A stretch of DNA of 62,000 nucleotides, from positions 1 to 62,000 of the forward strand of contig JBBHKE010000409.1 in assembly GCA_037447655.1 (NCBI GenBank). The letters run 5' to 3'. Shown here piece after piece: positions 1 through 13,289 of the stretch. Numbering within the stretch: the stretch's first letter is position 1; every line of letters begins with the position of its first letter. The DNA comes from Zygnema cylindricum. Taxonomy: Eukaryota; Streptophyta; Zygnematophyceae; Zygnematales; Zygnemataceae. The position numbers and the translations under genes are program-made. Under the pieces are notes generated by a model. That model was given only the letters and a program-made list of their open reading frames with translations, was not told where the DNA came from and ran no database searches.

Positions 1-439
1 CACGAATTGATATCTTTAAGTTAACTAGTGTGTAGGGCGCCAATGAATGTAGACGTGATAAGAATCACCCGGATTTTTAGGGTATAGATATTGTTTGTGG
101 ACAATTCTGGTCCAAACACTTAGATTTTTGTCAGTAGGGTGTTTGGTGAACCATGTACATACGTTTTAGATATTTTTTATATCTTTTAGATGTTTTCTAT
201 ATCTTTTGAGTATTTGGTTCAATTAAGATTGATCAATTCAATACAGGATGTACAATCTACACAAGAATTAAGGAAATGAGAGAACTGAGTGCAGTTTAAG
301 GTGTTTTATGCTATATTGTCTCTAATTTGCTTGTAGTACATGTTTGTTTGGTTGAAATATCTCTTTCGTTTGGAGTTACATATCTTACACTATAGATCTA
401 GTCTTCTAGGCATTTCTCTTTGGGTTTGCTTCCGCAAAC

Positions 440-613
440 ATGTCTGATAATGGCTCAGCTCCTATTGCAAGTGCTCCTATTAGCCCTAGTGCTCCACCTG
501 CTCCAGCTGGTGCAAGTGTGACTCCTAGTGGGAGTGGATCACAACCGAGTCTTAATGCCTATGACCTTCAACAAGTACTAATAGCGATTCATTGTCACTT
601 TTGCGCTACGTAG
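440..613 (+). pseudogene. Start of a copia-like Gag, truncated
   Basis: An ATG at 440 opens a 57-codon frame ending in TAG at 611. It begins MSDNGSAPIASAPISP, continues rich in Ser, Pro and Ala, and contains LNAYDLQQVL. This low-complexity start followed by a short hydrophobic-patterned motif resembles the first residues of plant copia Gag proteins. The frame loses that character near 574 (CTAATAGCGATTCA), which looks like a break point with other repeat DNA. The 440 bases before it could be LTR or leader, but no primer site or LTR boundary is visible. This is an inference from composition and motif, not a confirmed family match. Confidence 0.4.
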
Positions 614-1088
614 GTGCTTAAGGTGTTGGCATTTCATATTTTAGTATTTTACAAATGAATGGTATATTGACAATGTGTATTTTGCGTACCTTTTTGTCTT
701 TTAGATGCGCTGTCATCGTTTGTATTGTTCGTTTTTACGCGTAGACTTAGTATAGTAATTGATTCTCAATGACGAAATTATAATCGATATTTTCAAACAA
801 AAGTTGTTTTATTAAAACGATACATCACAAAATACGTGACCGGATCCGTCGTAATAAAATTTCCTGGACGCAAAAAACAATGTACTCGCGAAAGGACAAT
901 TTTAGTGAATTGTTTTTTGTGAATAAATACATAACACGTGGCATGTAACACGAAAAAGGACAAAATTGGATGAAATGATCGAGCTCATAATTTTTAGTTT
1001 TGTATAAAGAAACACATTAAAGGTCATTAAAATATAACTCCTCGAAACAACAAAAAAACAGTTGTTCATAGCCATACAATTTAGACAC
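614..1088. other. Unassigned AT-rich DNA
   Basis: No gene, splice-supported exon or terminal repeat was recognised here. It is AT-rich with scattered CGTAC words, like other repeat-derived parts of the window. Confidence 0.4.
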
Positions 1089-2469
1089 TACACCGTGTAT
1101 CGCTATTAGGGTGCGTCTCCATGTACTTGAAACTTAGAGAATGTACTTTGTATTTTAGCGCAGATTCGACAAACCCGGATTTCGGGTGACCCTATGTGTA
1201 CCAAACGAAGTTGTCACTTAAGGGCGTGACGATTATATATGTCAACAATGCCCGTGACGGCTGTCGACATTGTACAATTTGTGATGTCGCATATTATTTT
1301 TTGTAACTGCTTGTGGGGTCGCACGACTTTTTGTGACATTGTAGACGTACCGCCATCCAGCCTGTGTCGTTTCATGGTTGAAGAAGATGCATTTTGCCTT
1401 TGCGTCTCTTGTCCGCTCGGCGTGAAATGGCATCGGATTTGGAGACCCCTGGCGAAATAAAGTCCGTACCAGGCGCAAACAGACAAAACTAAACAAATTG
1501 TGTACTTTGCTTTGTCGTACTTGAACGCAAACGAACAAAACATAACGGATCGTGCACTTTTCGTCGTCGCTTGAATTCTTTTGAAATTTCTTGAAATTTT
1601 TTTACACGTGCGACTACGTGTTTCTATTTGTTTTTTGAAAACTCTTTTTTTTAAAACACATTTTCCTTGTGTTTTAAAGAAAAGTTTGAAGATGACGTTT
1701 TTTGGCATGGCGTGGGTCGAAGAACACAAAACGACAACATGTAGTACATCTTAAATTCGATGCTGACGCAAAATATACTTCTCATTTTTTCTATTTTTTT
1801 GCACGGTTGAAACTTATGCGGTACGGCTCTAAGGGTACTTTCGCATGTGCTAAAGTTACAGTTATTTTCTGTCGTTTTCCTCTGTAACTTAGAAAAAAAA
1901 CGAGAAAATCTGCAGCCGTACCAAAAAAACGAAATTAATACCGTACAAATTGCAACTTTAAATGTACTGTAGTTTGTCGTCTAGGTCGATGCAGTTTGTC
2001 GTCTAGCGAATTTCGACCCATTTTCACGTCCTTCCAGCTCATCTTCAAACTTGAAATCAAATCACCTCGCGAGGTGATTTTAATTAAAGTTCCAAGATGC
2101 GAGCGAATAGGCAGACGTTGTAACACGTGCCGGAAGTTTTTTACTATTCGCGAGCGCGGAGTACCAAAAAAAAAACCAAATGCACGTTTACGGCATGTAC
2201 GAACCGTATTCCGTGCGCTGTTTTCCGTACAGGGGCCGTGGAGGGGTCACGACCAACGGACGCCATTTCGCAAAAGCCTGAAGGCGCCTCCTTCTTTCCC
2301 CTCATATCCTTCCTCAACGTTCTCTGTCGTAACACTCCTTTCTCAAACACACGTGCCTTCACATATACAGTGTAGGAAAAAAATTGGGCACCTTTCGACA
2401 ATCGGGAAGGCGAAAAACAAACCGCATTTCTGTGCAACTGCCTGCCTGTCTGCATTTATATGGTGGGCA

Positions 2470-2675
<206 letters not shown>

Positions 2676-2844
2676 GTCTGCCAACTGCCTGTCTGCATGC
2701 CAGGTAATTAACAGGCAGGCAGTTGGCATATATATAAAAATATAAATATATATATGCATATTATATGTCTGCCAACTGCCTGCCTGTATGCATTTATATG
2801 GTAGGCACACAAGCAAGCAGGTAATTAATTGGCAGGCAGTTGGC

Positions 2845-2877
<33 letters not shown>

Positions 2878-2912
2878 TATACATATATATATATATGTAT
2901 ACATATATATAA

Positions 2913-2996
2913 CGGATACAAAGCTTGGCAGGTAGTTGGCAGACTTATAAAATATATATTATATGTCTGCCAACTGCCTGCCAAGCTTTGTATCCG
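2913..2996. repeat. Near-perfect 32-bp hairpin
   Basis: The left arm begins CGGATACAAAGCTTGGCAGG and the right arm ends CCTGCCAAGCTTTGTATCCG. I see one mismatch over 32 bp. The 20-bp spacer is AT-only apart from its edges. The arm contains the TGCCAACTGCC word scattered through 2435-2990. Confidence 0.8.
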
Positions 2997-3788
2997 TTTT
3001 TGCAATAATGGCGAAGAAAGGTGGTGGAAAGTACAAAGACATGACACTGCAGAGAAGAGAGAGGCGTTTTGTGGAATAGCTGAGGAAGTACGGCAGAGTG
3101 CTGAAAGTCTCCACGTCGACAATGTCTCACTCAATTTGCAGGTGAGTTGAAGTTTCGCATAATTTTGTGTATCACATCACCTGTCACTGTTTCGTACACG
3201 TCTCGTCTACTTTAGTCACCTTTGTTAAGTAACAAGTTTTTTTGCGTTTACATCCGAATGCTCTGAAAATTGTACGGAGAATCTTCGCTAAAAAACAAAG
3301 TAACAAGACTAAGTTTCGGTTACATGCGAAAGTACCCTAAGTTTTATAGGAAGACGACAGAAGAAAAACCTTACTTAGGCACATGGAGACGTACCCTTGG
3401 TGTAAATACTTTTTTCTCCAGTTAAAACATCTTTTCTCCGTACACACTTGTCCGATCTTCAGTTTAAGACCGCCAATCGGAAGCTGAGAATCTTACCTTT
3501 CAATCGCAACCGTCGAATCCACAATCCGACAAGTGTGAACGGGGAATATGTGTTTTTAGAGGCAAAATAACATTAACGGTAATAGCGATTCGCGGTGTAC
3601 AGGTACAATAATGGTACAATTCATAAATCGAGGGTACGAAAAATCCAGAACTTATGCTTGTAAATTGTCAACACATCATTTGTCGTATTTTTCGCAAGCG
3701 TCGCGATTCGTCGCCATATTTTGACGTCGACGGCAATTTCTCTGCAAAAAGTCAAAAACAGCCTGTCGTACAGCGTACGTATCCAGGT

Positions 3789-4428
3789 CTCTTGCGTGGT
3801 TCACACTTGAAAAATGGGAAAACGGTATGGTTTGTAATCGGTACTTTTTGTTGTCCACCGTGAACTGGCACTTGACGCTAGCCTACGTCAACTAGCGTGT
3901 CGTGATACGAGCCACTTCTCCGTACGAAAATTAAACGCTTTGCGGACATGATATGTACGAAGCCTTCCAAACCAAAATGTACTGCCACGCAAGCGTTTGT
4001 ACAGAGCGAAAATAACCGCGAAGGAACTTAGAACATGCCCTTTTTTCTTTTTTTCCATCGGTGTTTTTTTTTTTTTAGCATTACGTGTTCTCTTGTCTGA
4101 TTGGTCTAGCCTTTCATAAGTTTGCGACGGAATGAATTCTTGTACGGTTCACGTCCGTGCGCTTCGATTTCGAAATTCTAAAAAAACGAAAAAGTGCATT
4201 CCGAACATGATGTCTGATGGCGGGCGGCAGTTGCCGTTTGGTATACGCAGCTGTCGAGTTTTGACGCATATAACTGCGTCTTTTGTCCGCCGCTACGCTC
4301 CAAAACGGTCAAACCAACTGCCCCAACCGTCACCACCGCGTTTTCTGTCATTTAATGAAATTTGGCGTACGGATCCCAAAATTTATGGCATCCGTTTTCC
4401 CATTTTTCAAGTGTGAACCACGCAAGAG
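3789..4428. mobile_element. TIR element with 37-bp perfect inverted ends (family D)
   Basis: Positions 3789-3825 and 4392-4428 are exact reverse complements over 37 bp, starting CTCTTGCGTGGTTCACAC. The interior of about 570 bp has no convincing coding frame. I could not identify a target duplication, so the superfamily is unknown. Confidence 0.65.
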
Positions 4429-4585
4429 TAACGGGAATTAATGGGCATCGAATCAAATGTACCGTTATGACGTCAGAATGACGTCATGTCAGCGTGCACG
4501 ACGCCTACATGCCGAAACTTTTTCCATGTGAACATCCTCAGTTTACGTACGGACGCCTCTCATTGCAGCATGCTACAGCACAGTA

Positions 4586-4801
4586 CACCGTGAATCGCTA
4601 TTAGGGTTAATGTTTTTTTGCCACTTAAAACATCTTTTATCCGTACATATTTGTCGGATAGAAGATGTGACGGTCGAGATTGAAATCTAATATTCTCAGC
4701 TTCCGATTGACGGTCTCAAATTGAAAATCTGACAAGTGTGTACGGAGAAAAGATGTTTTAAGCGGCGAAAAAAATATTAACCCTAATAGCGATTCACGGT
4801 G
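4586..4801. mobile_element. Stowaway-like MITE, family C
   Basis: A 216-bp, largely palindromic element with TA on both sides. The ends are CACCGTGAATCGCTATTAG and CTAATAGCGATTCACGGTG. It is the cleanest copy of the family and serves as the reference for the others. Confidence 0.8.
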
Positions 4802-4803
4802 TA

Positions 4804-5637
4804 CTGTACCGGCAGCCGAAAAATCGATTTTCTATAAATCGAAATTCGTCCTCGGTATGAAATTATGAATGTTTACTTATTTCGTGGGCAAGGGGAGTGC
4901 CGTATTTTTCCATTTTCTACCACGTGGAGGGCTGTCGCCTGACCATAAAATGCTGTCATAAAAATGTTCACTGAAGTAGTGTTGGTGTCGGTGGTCTTTC
5001 GAACGACCGAAAAGTCGAAAGCCTCTCTCATCAATGGAGTCCTAATATTGTACGGAGGTGTACGGACACTGTTCATATCATGGTCATGTACGTAGAAAAT
5101 CTTACTTTCCAAAAAAAAAGATGGACTCATGTCAGCCAATCTTAAAGATTCTCCTAGCTGGAGCATACGTCAGCCGTTTTTGTCTTGTTTTGTGAAACAA
5201 ATCAGTCACAAAGGACAGCAGGTGCTGTTTTGTCCTTTTCCTGAATGGTCATCCTCATTGTACGACCGAAGAAGTGTCAATACTTTACGGGTCTCCCGGA
5301 AGTCAGCAAAACATGTGACTTTTCGTACAGTTTCTGTTTTTTTACTTAGTTTTGTCTGTTCCTGAAATTATGCAGCCTGTGAAACTTTTACCGGTAAGCG
5401 TGATTGTCAACGTGGCATTAACTGCTTCGGCCTAGACCGGTTGACACGATCTTTTTGTCTTTTCCTTTTGCACGTGACACATCAGCACGTCACTGCCATT
5501 TAGGCAATGGATAATCGAAACGACAAATTTATTTTCTGCACGGAACTTGATCCGATTTCGTGCAGATCTGCCTCTGGAGTTTGTCAGGTACTTTAACTCC
5601 AAACGCCTTCAGCGACAAAATATCTTGTAAACCTGAC
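4804..5637. other. Unassigned DNA
   Basis: No gene recognised. Short open frames in both strands lack splice support or familiar motifs. The composition resembles neighbouring repeats. Confidence 0.4.
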
Positions 5638-5640
5638 TGA

Positions 5641-6327
5641 GGGTGCGTCTCCATGTATGTGAAACTTAGAGAATTTACTTTGTTTTTTATCGCAGATCCG
5701 GCGGACCCGGATTTCGGGTGTCCCTATGTGTACAAAACGAAGTATACGTAAACGAAGTAAACGATTGTATACGTCAACAATGGCCGTGACGGCTGTCGAC
5801 AGTGTACAATATGTGATGACGCACCAAATTGTGAAAAATTGCGAAGCTGCGTGAGAGAGGCGGCGTGTGCGACTTATGGCATCGGAATTTTCAGACCCAT
5901 GGAATGGAAAAATTTGAACTGAACGAAACGCGACAAAACAAAACAAATTGTGTACTTTGATGGACGCAAACGGACAAAAAATAGCGAATACTGTACCTTT
6001 CACCGTCGCTTGAATTCGTTTGAAATTTTTGTAAAAATCTTTACATGCGCGAATACGTGTTCCTGTTTGTTTTTTCGAATATACTTTGTTTTAAAACACA
6101 TCTTCCCTGTGTTTTAAAGAAAAGTTTGAAGATGACGTTTTTTGGCGTGGCCGTGGGTCGAAGGACAGAAGACGACAGCATGTAGTACATCTTAAATTCG
6201 ATGATGACGCAAAATGTACTTTTCATTTTTTCTTTATTTTTGTACGGTTGAAACTTACGCTATACGGCTTTAAGTTTTACACGAAAACGACAAAAAAACC
6301 CTTACTTAGGCACATGGAGACGCACCC
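5641..6327. mobile_element. PIF/Harbinger-like element, copy A2
   Basis: The ends are GGGTGCGTCTCCATGTA and ACATGGAGACGCACCC, with an exact TGA triplet on each side (5638-5640 and 6328-6330). It is the uninterrupted counterpart of A1. It contains the shared stretch GATGACGTTTTTTGGC near 6131, which recurs at 1691 and near 61017. Confidence 0.7.
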
Positions 6328-6330
6328 TGA

Positions 6331-6866
6331 CTTGCGTCAATAGAATTGATTTTTTAGGGTTTCTTTTTAGGGTTTTTTACTTTTTTAGGGCTACAAAAAG
6401 CGGAAATCGAAGGCTGGAGCCTATTAACAGTTAATAAGCTAATAAGTTAATGGTTAACATTAGCTTATTTTTCAGGCCCCAATTTCCGGCATATCCGGCA
6501 TTTCCGGCTGTGACAAAAGTCGATTTGCGCGATACGAATCGCGATGACCTAACAAATAGTGGTAATAACGACAAAAATAGACCACCAATCATGGCGATGG
6601 CCGCGGCAAATCGTGAGCGCCACTTTTTTCTTTTACGCGCGTACTTTATCCGATCGAAGATATTTTATAATAAGACAGCTGTCTGTTGGTCATCTCATGG
6701 GTTGATTTTAATGACTGAGATTACGGCCGCAGGATTCTAGTCTGACGGTTTACAAAAGATCCCGGCCACTACAAAACGACTTTGAATTGACCGCTTATTA
6801 GCCTGACGGTGAGCGGAGCTCTGATTGGTTTAAAGCTGGGAATGGATCCCGGTGAAAAGTACAGTA
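6331..6866. other. Unassigned DNA
   Basis: No gene or terminal repeat recognised. It contains repeated AGGGTTTTT and TTAATAAG words near 6350-6460. Confidence 0.35.
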
Positions 6867-7070
6867 CACCTACCGTGAATCGTAATTGACATTAAAACGA
6901 CTTTTCTCCGTACACACTGTTGGATTTTGGATCTGACGGTTGTGATTTAGAGATAAGATTCTCAGCTGACGAATGGCTGTCTTAAATTAAAAATTGGACA
7001 AATGTGTACGGAGAAAAGATGTTTTCTGTGGCTAAAAAATTATTAACCCTAATTACGATTCACGTTTCGT
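6867..7070. mobile_element. Degraded family C MITE
   Basis: The left end reads TACACCTACCGTGAATCGTAAT and the right end ATTACGATTCACG. The interior keeps the TTTTCTCCGTACACA and TGTGTACGGAGAAAAG inverted blocks of family C. The outer TA-flanked ends are no longer intact on the right. Confidence 0.55.
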
Positions 7071-9582
7071 CCCTATTCATCCACCTACTATCTCGAATCA
7101 CGCCCCTTTGTACTTTCTTAGATTCCAAAGACAAAAAACATTTATGTCCGAACTAATACGACAAAAACATACAGGCTAAGTAGAGTCGTATCAAGTCTTG
7201 CCAGGTGTCCGACCTGCGTCAAATCTTCACAAGTGACATATGAAGTCGTTCGTCTGCGGGGCAATCTCCCCCGCTCGTTTTTTTTTTTTTTTTTCTTTTT
7301 TTTTTTACTTTTGTATTGAAGTGCATTACGAAAAAAAAGGAGAAAAAAAACGAAATTGACGCTCGGTGAATCCTCAAGGGTTCGGCACTTCTGCCCGCAG
7401 TTGAAATTTGTACGATTGACAGACAGCTGACGGAATTGTACTTATTCGTACGTTTCTGACTATTTTAGAATTTTGTATAACTTTTTTTGTCGTTTAGCTA
7501 CATACATGTGGTTTGAAATAGCACGTTGGAAAGATTTGGAATCCCTAAAAAACTTCGCAAATGTTTTTGTTTTTTCCGTATTTTTAGATTTCCGTAAAAT
7601 TGCGAGAAATCTAGCGGACCAATGGATGTTTGAAACGTGTAATTTACGTCAAAAAATGTTAATTTTGGGAAATTTCACTTTATATTTTTTGAGAAACGAA
7701 TTTCTCTTTCAAAGGTTGTTCATGATTCGTCCAAAAGTGGAAATAGGTCCAATATACTGTACTTTTGAAATGCAAAAGCAGTATAAAATAAAATTCTTAA
7801 ATGTTTTTTTTCTGCCCGTAATTCTCCCTTTTTTTTCTCCTTTTTTTTTTTTACTTCTGGCGAGTTATAGATGGAAAAAAAAGTGGGCCCGGTCATTTTA
7901 TCGGACTTCACTATTGGTTCATTTTTCTCCCCAGCCGAATTTGGGCAGAAAATAAATATTTTACAAAACTTGCTATGGAAAAATCATCCAGGTTTAAAAG
8001 GGGTAAAAAAAACAGGAAAAAAAAGAAAAAAAAAGTGAAAAGTGCCCTGAGGAGCCTATAGCACCTACTTTTCCGCTCATAAACATTTTTTTTTTTTTTT
8101 TGGGGACATTGCTTATACAACATTACAAAGTCATTTTTGTTTTTTCCTCGCTGACCAGAATATATTTTGTTTTTTGCGACGAGGCGATTTTCACGGATTG
8201 TGCGGTTTCATGAAATACGTGCAGATCTTTTCTGTCCTCCTATGGTGTCATTTTGAATATCCGTACATTTTCATACAGATACTTCAGAAAAATCTAACCC
8301 TCCGTACTTTTGTCTTCAATACTCCAATCAGTGTTCGTACCGCTCTCTAACCTCTTGTAATCATTACCTGGCGCAAGGTTCCTCCACCGGATTCATGACG
8401 ACTGTACTCTCACTAGACGACAAATTATAAAAGTACAAACATCCCTTAACAGTCTCATAAAAAATTACAACATCTGCACCTAAATCCATACGGTCGCGAT
8501 CTCTACCCAGAAAATACCTCTCGTCAAATTTGGCCTTTTCCTATAAGACAAAAAAAGTACATTCCTCCATTCTTCCCAAATCCTTTCTCGTGCACTACGT
8601 TTCACACCATAAATAAAGTATTTTTTTTGTCGTTTTATCACGAACGTCCACCCTTTACGGTTTCACGTGGGATAGATTTCCACGTGGTACCCACACCAAC
8701 TCTTCCTTGGATTTATGTCCGTACAGTCACGTCACTATACGAAAAATCGGTCTAAATGTCGACACGGAAACTGTACGGGCTTCATCGTACTACAGTAGAC
8801 GTATAGCATACGATAAAAAAATAGTACCTTTTCGTACGGGTATAGTATATGATAAAGTACGAAAATAACCATGTACAGTACGGTACGGTACAGTATAGTA
8901 CTGTACTTTACTGTACAGTATGTATTGTAGCATTTTCGTGCGTGTTCGCACTTTAAAATTATGGTACGGAATTCGGCAAGTACGATTGTTTGGAAAGACT
9001 GGGGACCACAAAAATGTGACACGTGTCACGTACTTTTGCACCTCTCGTAATCTCACTGGTTTTCGCAATCATTGTTATTTCCCATTTTTTTTGTCGTTTC
9101 TGCCCTCACTTCTATTAAAACTTCGTTATTTTTTTTTTGCAGAAAAAAATATCCAGCCTTCTTAATTAAAATTACATTTTTTTTTTTTTTTTCAACCCAT
9201 CTTTTCCTTTTGTTAAAACCCTAATTTCTTAATTTCTTAACTAAAATTCTTAACCTTTTTAGTAAAATAACTTTTAACTTTTTTTAAGGAGGATCATTAT
9301 CTTAAGAAATATATAAATATATTATTATTATTATTTTCCTTCCTTTTTAATTTTTCTTCAGATAATTTAGAGACTTTTAAAGGAGATTATTTGATTGTTT
9401 TTCGAGATTTTAACTCCGATTAACTGTTTAAAATTATTATCAATTTTTATTCTAAAACCATTCAATTTTTATACCTACATTTTGCATTTTCAGTTCAATT
9501 TTATATTACTTTTATTATAATTTTGTTATAACTTTTTTTTTTTTTTTTTTAATTTAATTACATTTTTCAAAAAAAATATAGT
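7071..9582. other. AT-rich DNA upstream of DUR3
   Basis: No gene recognised. Homopolymer T tracts of 10-20 bases are frequent, and GTAC-rich runs occur near 8870-8930. The promoter and 5' UTR of DUR3 should lie in the distal part, but no TATA box can be singled out in such T/A-rich sequence. Confidence 0.4.
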
Positions 9583-12500
9583 ATGGATTTATGTCCCCCT
9601 GATGGGATCGGTTTGGCTGGTAATAATTTACCCCTTTTTTGGTACCCCAATTTTTTTATTTATCATGATTATTCTTATTGTTATTTTTTTTATTATTATT
9701 TTTATTTTTTTTGGCCCTAATTGTTGTATTTCTAAAGTATATCTCGCTGCATTTCCGATTTTTTTCATTTTTTATTTTTATTTTTTTTTGTACCGTTATT
9801 ATCCCTTTTTTTATTTATTATTTTGGTACCGTAATTATCCTTTTTTTTTTTTTTTTTTTTTCTCCAGAATATTATTTCAGAAATAATATTACCGGAGAGT
9901 GTCAAAAACAATCTTCTTTTTTCCAAGGGAAACATGTTTTGAGCGAAGGGGTCGGGTAAAGACAAAAACCTTGTACTTTTTTTTTGGACTTGTTTTTTGT
10001 GAAAATCAACTCTATTTTTTTTGCTTTATCTTATTTTTCGTTTTGTGAAAGTCGACGCTAATTACTGTACTTGGTCTTTTGTCATTTTGGAAATTAAATC
10101 CTTTTTTTTTTCAACTTTTAAATGAATCTTTTTCTTTTTGTCTTTTTGTGGGACAGGTACGGAATCGTACTTGGTTTTGGCGTTATTTTCGCAGCTTTTA
10201 CGGCCTATTTGGTACTTTTTTTGTTAATTTAACGACTCTTTCATTTTTTTTCCTTTAAAAAAAACCAAAAAGTTAACTTACATTTTTCAGTTTTTTTTTT
10301 TCAGCTATTTCAAATTCTCAATTGTATTAAAGAATAAAAATCCAAAATGTATTATTTTGGACATTAGTGTTAAAAGAGGAATTATAAGAGCCCACACTAA
10401 TCATGGTATTCATACAAAAAAAATGTACGATTTTGAAAAAAGTGTACATTTTCCGTAAAATTTTCAGTAATTGCAGTTATTCGTACAGAAAAAATGTACA
10501 ATTTAATTAGTGAAGTACCTTTCGATAATCTACAGTTGATTGTTCAAAAAACTGTATGATTTTGTCGAAGAAAGCACAGAAAGTACAATTTTCAGTACAG
10601 TTTTCAGTACAGTTTTCAGTACAACAACAGTAATTATTGGCCAGTATCACATATTGTTTAATTTAATCGCATAATATTGTATAAATAAGTACTCTATGGA
10701 CCCTATAATTACCCTATTAGAAATAAACATGTTTTATTTTTCCATTTTTTTGGCATTTTATGTCACCCCTCGAGACTGAAACCTTCAATTTTTTAATACG
10801 AATGTTGAAATCGAATAAACAAGTGAGTGAGTTTCTCGATTTCTCAATTACCCCAATATTTCAATTTTTCAATTTTTCAATTTCTCGATTTCTCAAACCC
10901 TCGATTGCTCCAATTCTCAAATTCTTGATTTCTCGAATTCGAGAATACTTGAAATCTCGAGAATTCTCGAATTTTCAAATTCAGGATTTCTCAATTTCTC
11001 GGTTTCTCGACTTCTCTATTTCTTGAATTCTTGAACTCCACATTTTTCAATTCCTCGAGTTCTCAATTCCTTGATTTCTCGATTCCTCAATTTCTCGATT
11101 CCTCGATTTCTTGATTCCTTGAATTCTCTATTCCTCAATTTCTCGATTTCTTGATTCCTCGATTCCTCAATTCCTCTTTCCTTTGTTTTCTCGTTCCCTC
11201 AATTCCTCTCATTTCTGGATACATCCCTCTCATGACCATTTTCTTTTCTCTCAAATCTTGTCTGTTTTTGTCCTTTTCCACAGGTTTATCTTGAAAAGCG
11301 GTACATCGGAACGCAGCAAACCTCGGAGTGGTTTAACACCGCGGGTCGAAACGTGAAAACGGGACTTATCGCATCCGTTATCGTCTCCCAGTGGACTTGG
11401 GCGGCCACTATTCTACAGTCCTCTAATGTGGCCTGGAGGGTGAGGGAGGGAGGGAGGGAGGGAGGGAGGAGGAGGGAGGGAGGGAGGGAGGGAGGGAGAT
11501 TTTGTTTCCACGGAAAACTAAACTGAAAACTGAACTTTGAAATGAGGGAATTTGTGAGGTTATTGTCTCCCGGTGGACTTGGGCGGCCACTATTTTACAG
11601 TCTTCTAATGTGGCTTGGAGGGTAAGAGTGGGAGAGAGAGAGACTCCTTTTCCGTTCCACGGAAAACTGATTGAAAAAACTAAAACGGAGAGAAAAATGG
11701 CTTTGAAATGGGGGAATTCGTGAGGTTATCGCCTCCCACGGTGTCCTGGAGGATAAGAGAGATAAGCGAGATAGTCCGTTTTCACGGAAAATTGAACAAA
11801 AATCTAAGGAAAGATATGAAATGAGGGAATTTTTGATAGTCCATTTTTGCAAAAAACTTGAAAAAATTCGAATAGGAAGGGTCTCTGAATAAGGGAATTT
11901 GTGATCAATGTAATTCCTAAGGTCGTCATTTCTTCAAAAAACTGAAGAAAAACTAAAAAGATAAACTAAAAAGACAAACTGAAAATACAAACTAAAATGA
12001 GAAACTGAAAAGACAAACTGAAAATACAAACTAAAATGAGAAACTGAAAAGACAAACTAAATAGACAAAAACTAATAAGTAAAGGTCTTTCCGATAATTG
12101 AATAGGGACTTCCTGTGAAGTGGAACTTTTTGACGGAAAAGAGGGAAATCAATCGATTGAGGTATTGAATTTTCTTTTAAAACAGTATATTTTCTGAAAT
12201 CGTCATCAACGAGATCAATAATTGTGAAGTAAATATGAATTCAAAATCAAGGGAATTGTATCTATAAAGTGATTTTCTTTTAAGGGGAGGAGATTTGGGA
12301 GAGGAAGATATCCATTCTTTAAAAAAGTCACACCGCCCATTCCTCGAAAAACTAAAGGACTTCCAATATGGAAATTCAAATAAAAAAAATACAAATAAAA
12401 CAAAATCAAACAAGGATCTTCAAATAAGGAAATTTAAGTAAAGATTCAAGGCAATTGTACTACTAAAAGGAACCATTTAAAGGTGAAAGAGACAAATTAG

Positions 12501-13211
12501 TTAAGTTTTTAGTATCGATAAAATCTACGAATCCTTACTTCACACCTCGTAAAATAATTTTCGAAGGAATAGTTTCTTCAAGATTATCATCAACGAGAGC
12601 AATAATTTTAAAATAATCGAATGTGCTTTTGCTTTTTGTGAGAGCAAAAGTTGTTATACTACAATTTTCTCCGTCTGACTTGGATTTTTTTTTTATCCTT
12701 TCGCAAAATTGTAAATTATTAAGTATCTCGCGGTTTGTTATGTTCTCCGTCATTTATCTGTGGATCTCCCTCAGTTCTCTGTTTTTTATCTGTAGATCTT
12801 CCTCAGTTTCTCCGTTATTTCTCCGTTTGAGAAAATTGGACATCCTATCTTAAAACTGTAACAAAAGATGATTTATTAAGTCTCCCCCACTTTTTCATTT
12901 TCTATGCAGGATGGAATTAGTGGTCCTTTTTGGTATGCAAGTGGAGCCACGGTTCAAATCCTTCTTTTTGGTATTCTTGCGATCGAAATCAAAAGAAAAG
13001 CTCCCAATGCTCACACTGTTTGCGAAGTGATAAGAGCCCGGTGAGTCATTGATAAATTCACTTTCTCTGTGAGTCGATTTCACTTTCTTTGTGAGTCGAT
13101 TTCAGGTCCTTTGTGAGTCAATTGTTTTCTATTCTTCACTCTTTTTTTGAGGCAATAGATTGTTTTTTGGAATCGCCAGTGAATCATGCATTATCATCCC
13201 CAACCTGCACA

Positions 13212-13289
<78 letters not shown>

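Noticed and set aside
574-600. Family C right end next to the copia-like fragment
   Set aside because: CTAATAGCGATTCA matches, but the terminal CGGTG and TA are missing and no element body lies beside it.
1214-1729. 171-codon minus-strand frame in element A1
   Set aside because: The corresponding region of A2 and A5 does not keep the frame, and no domain is recognisable.
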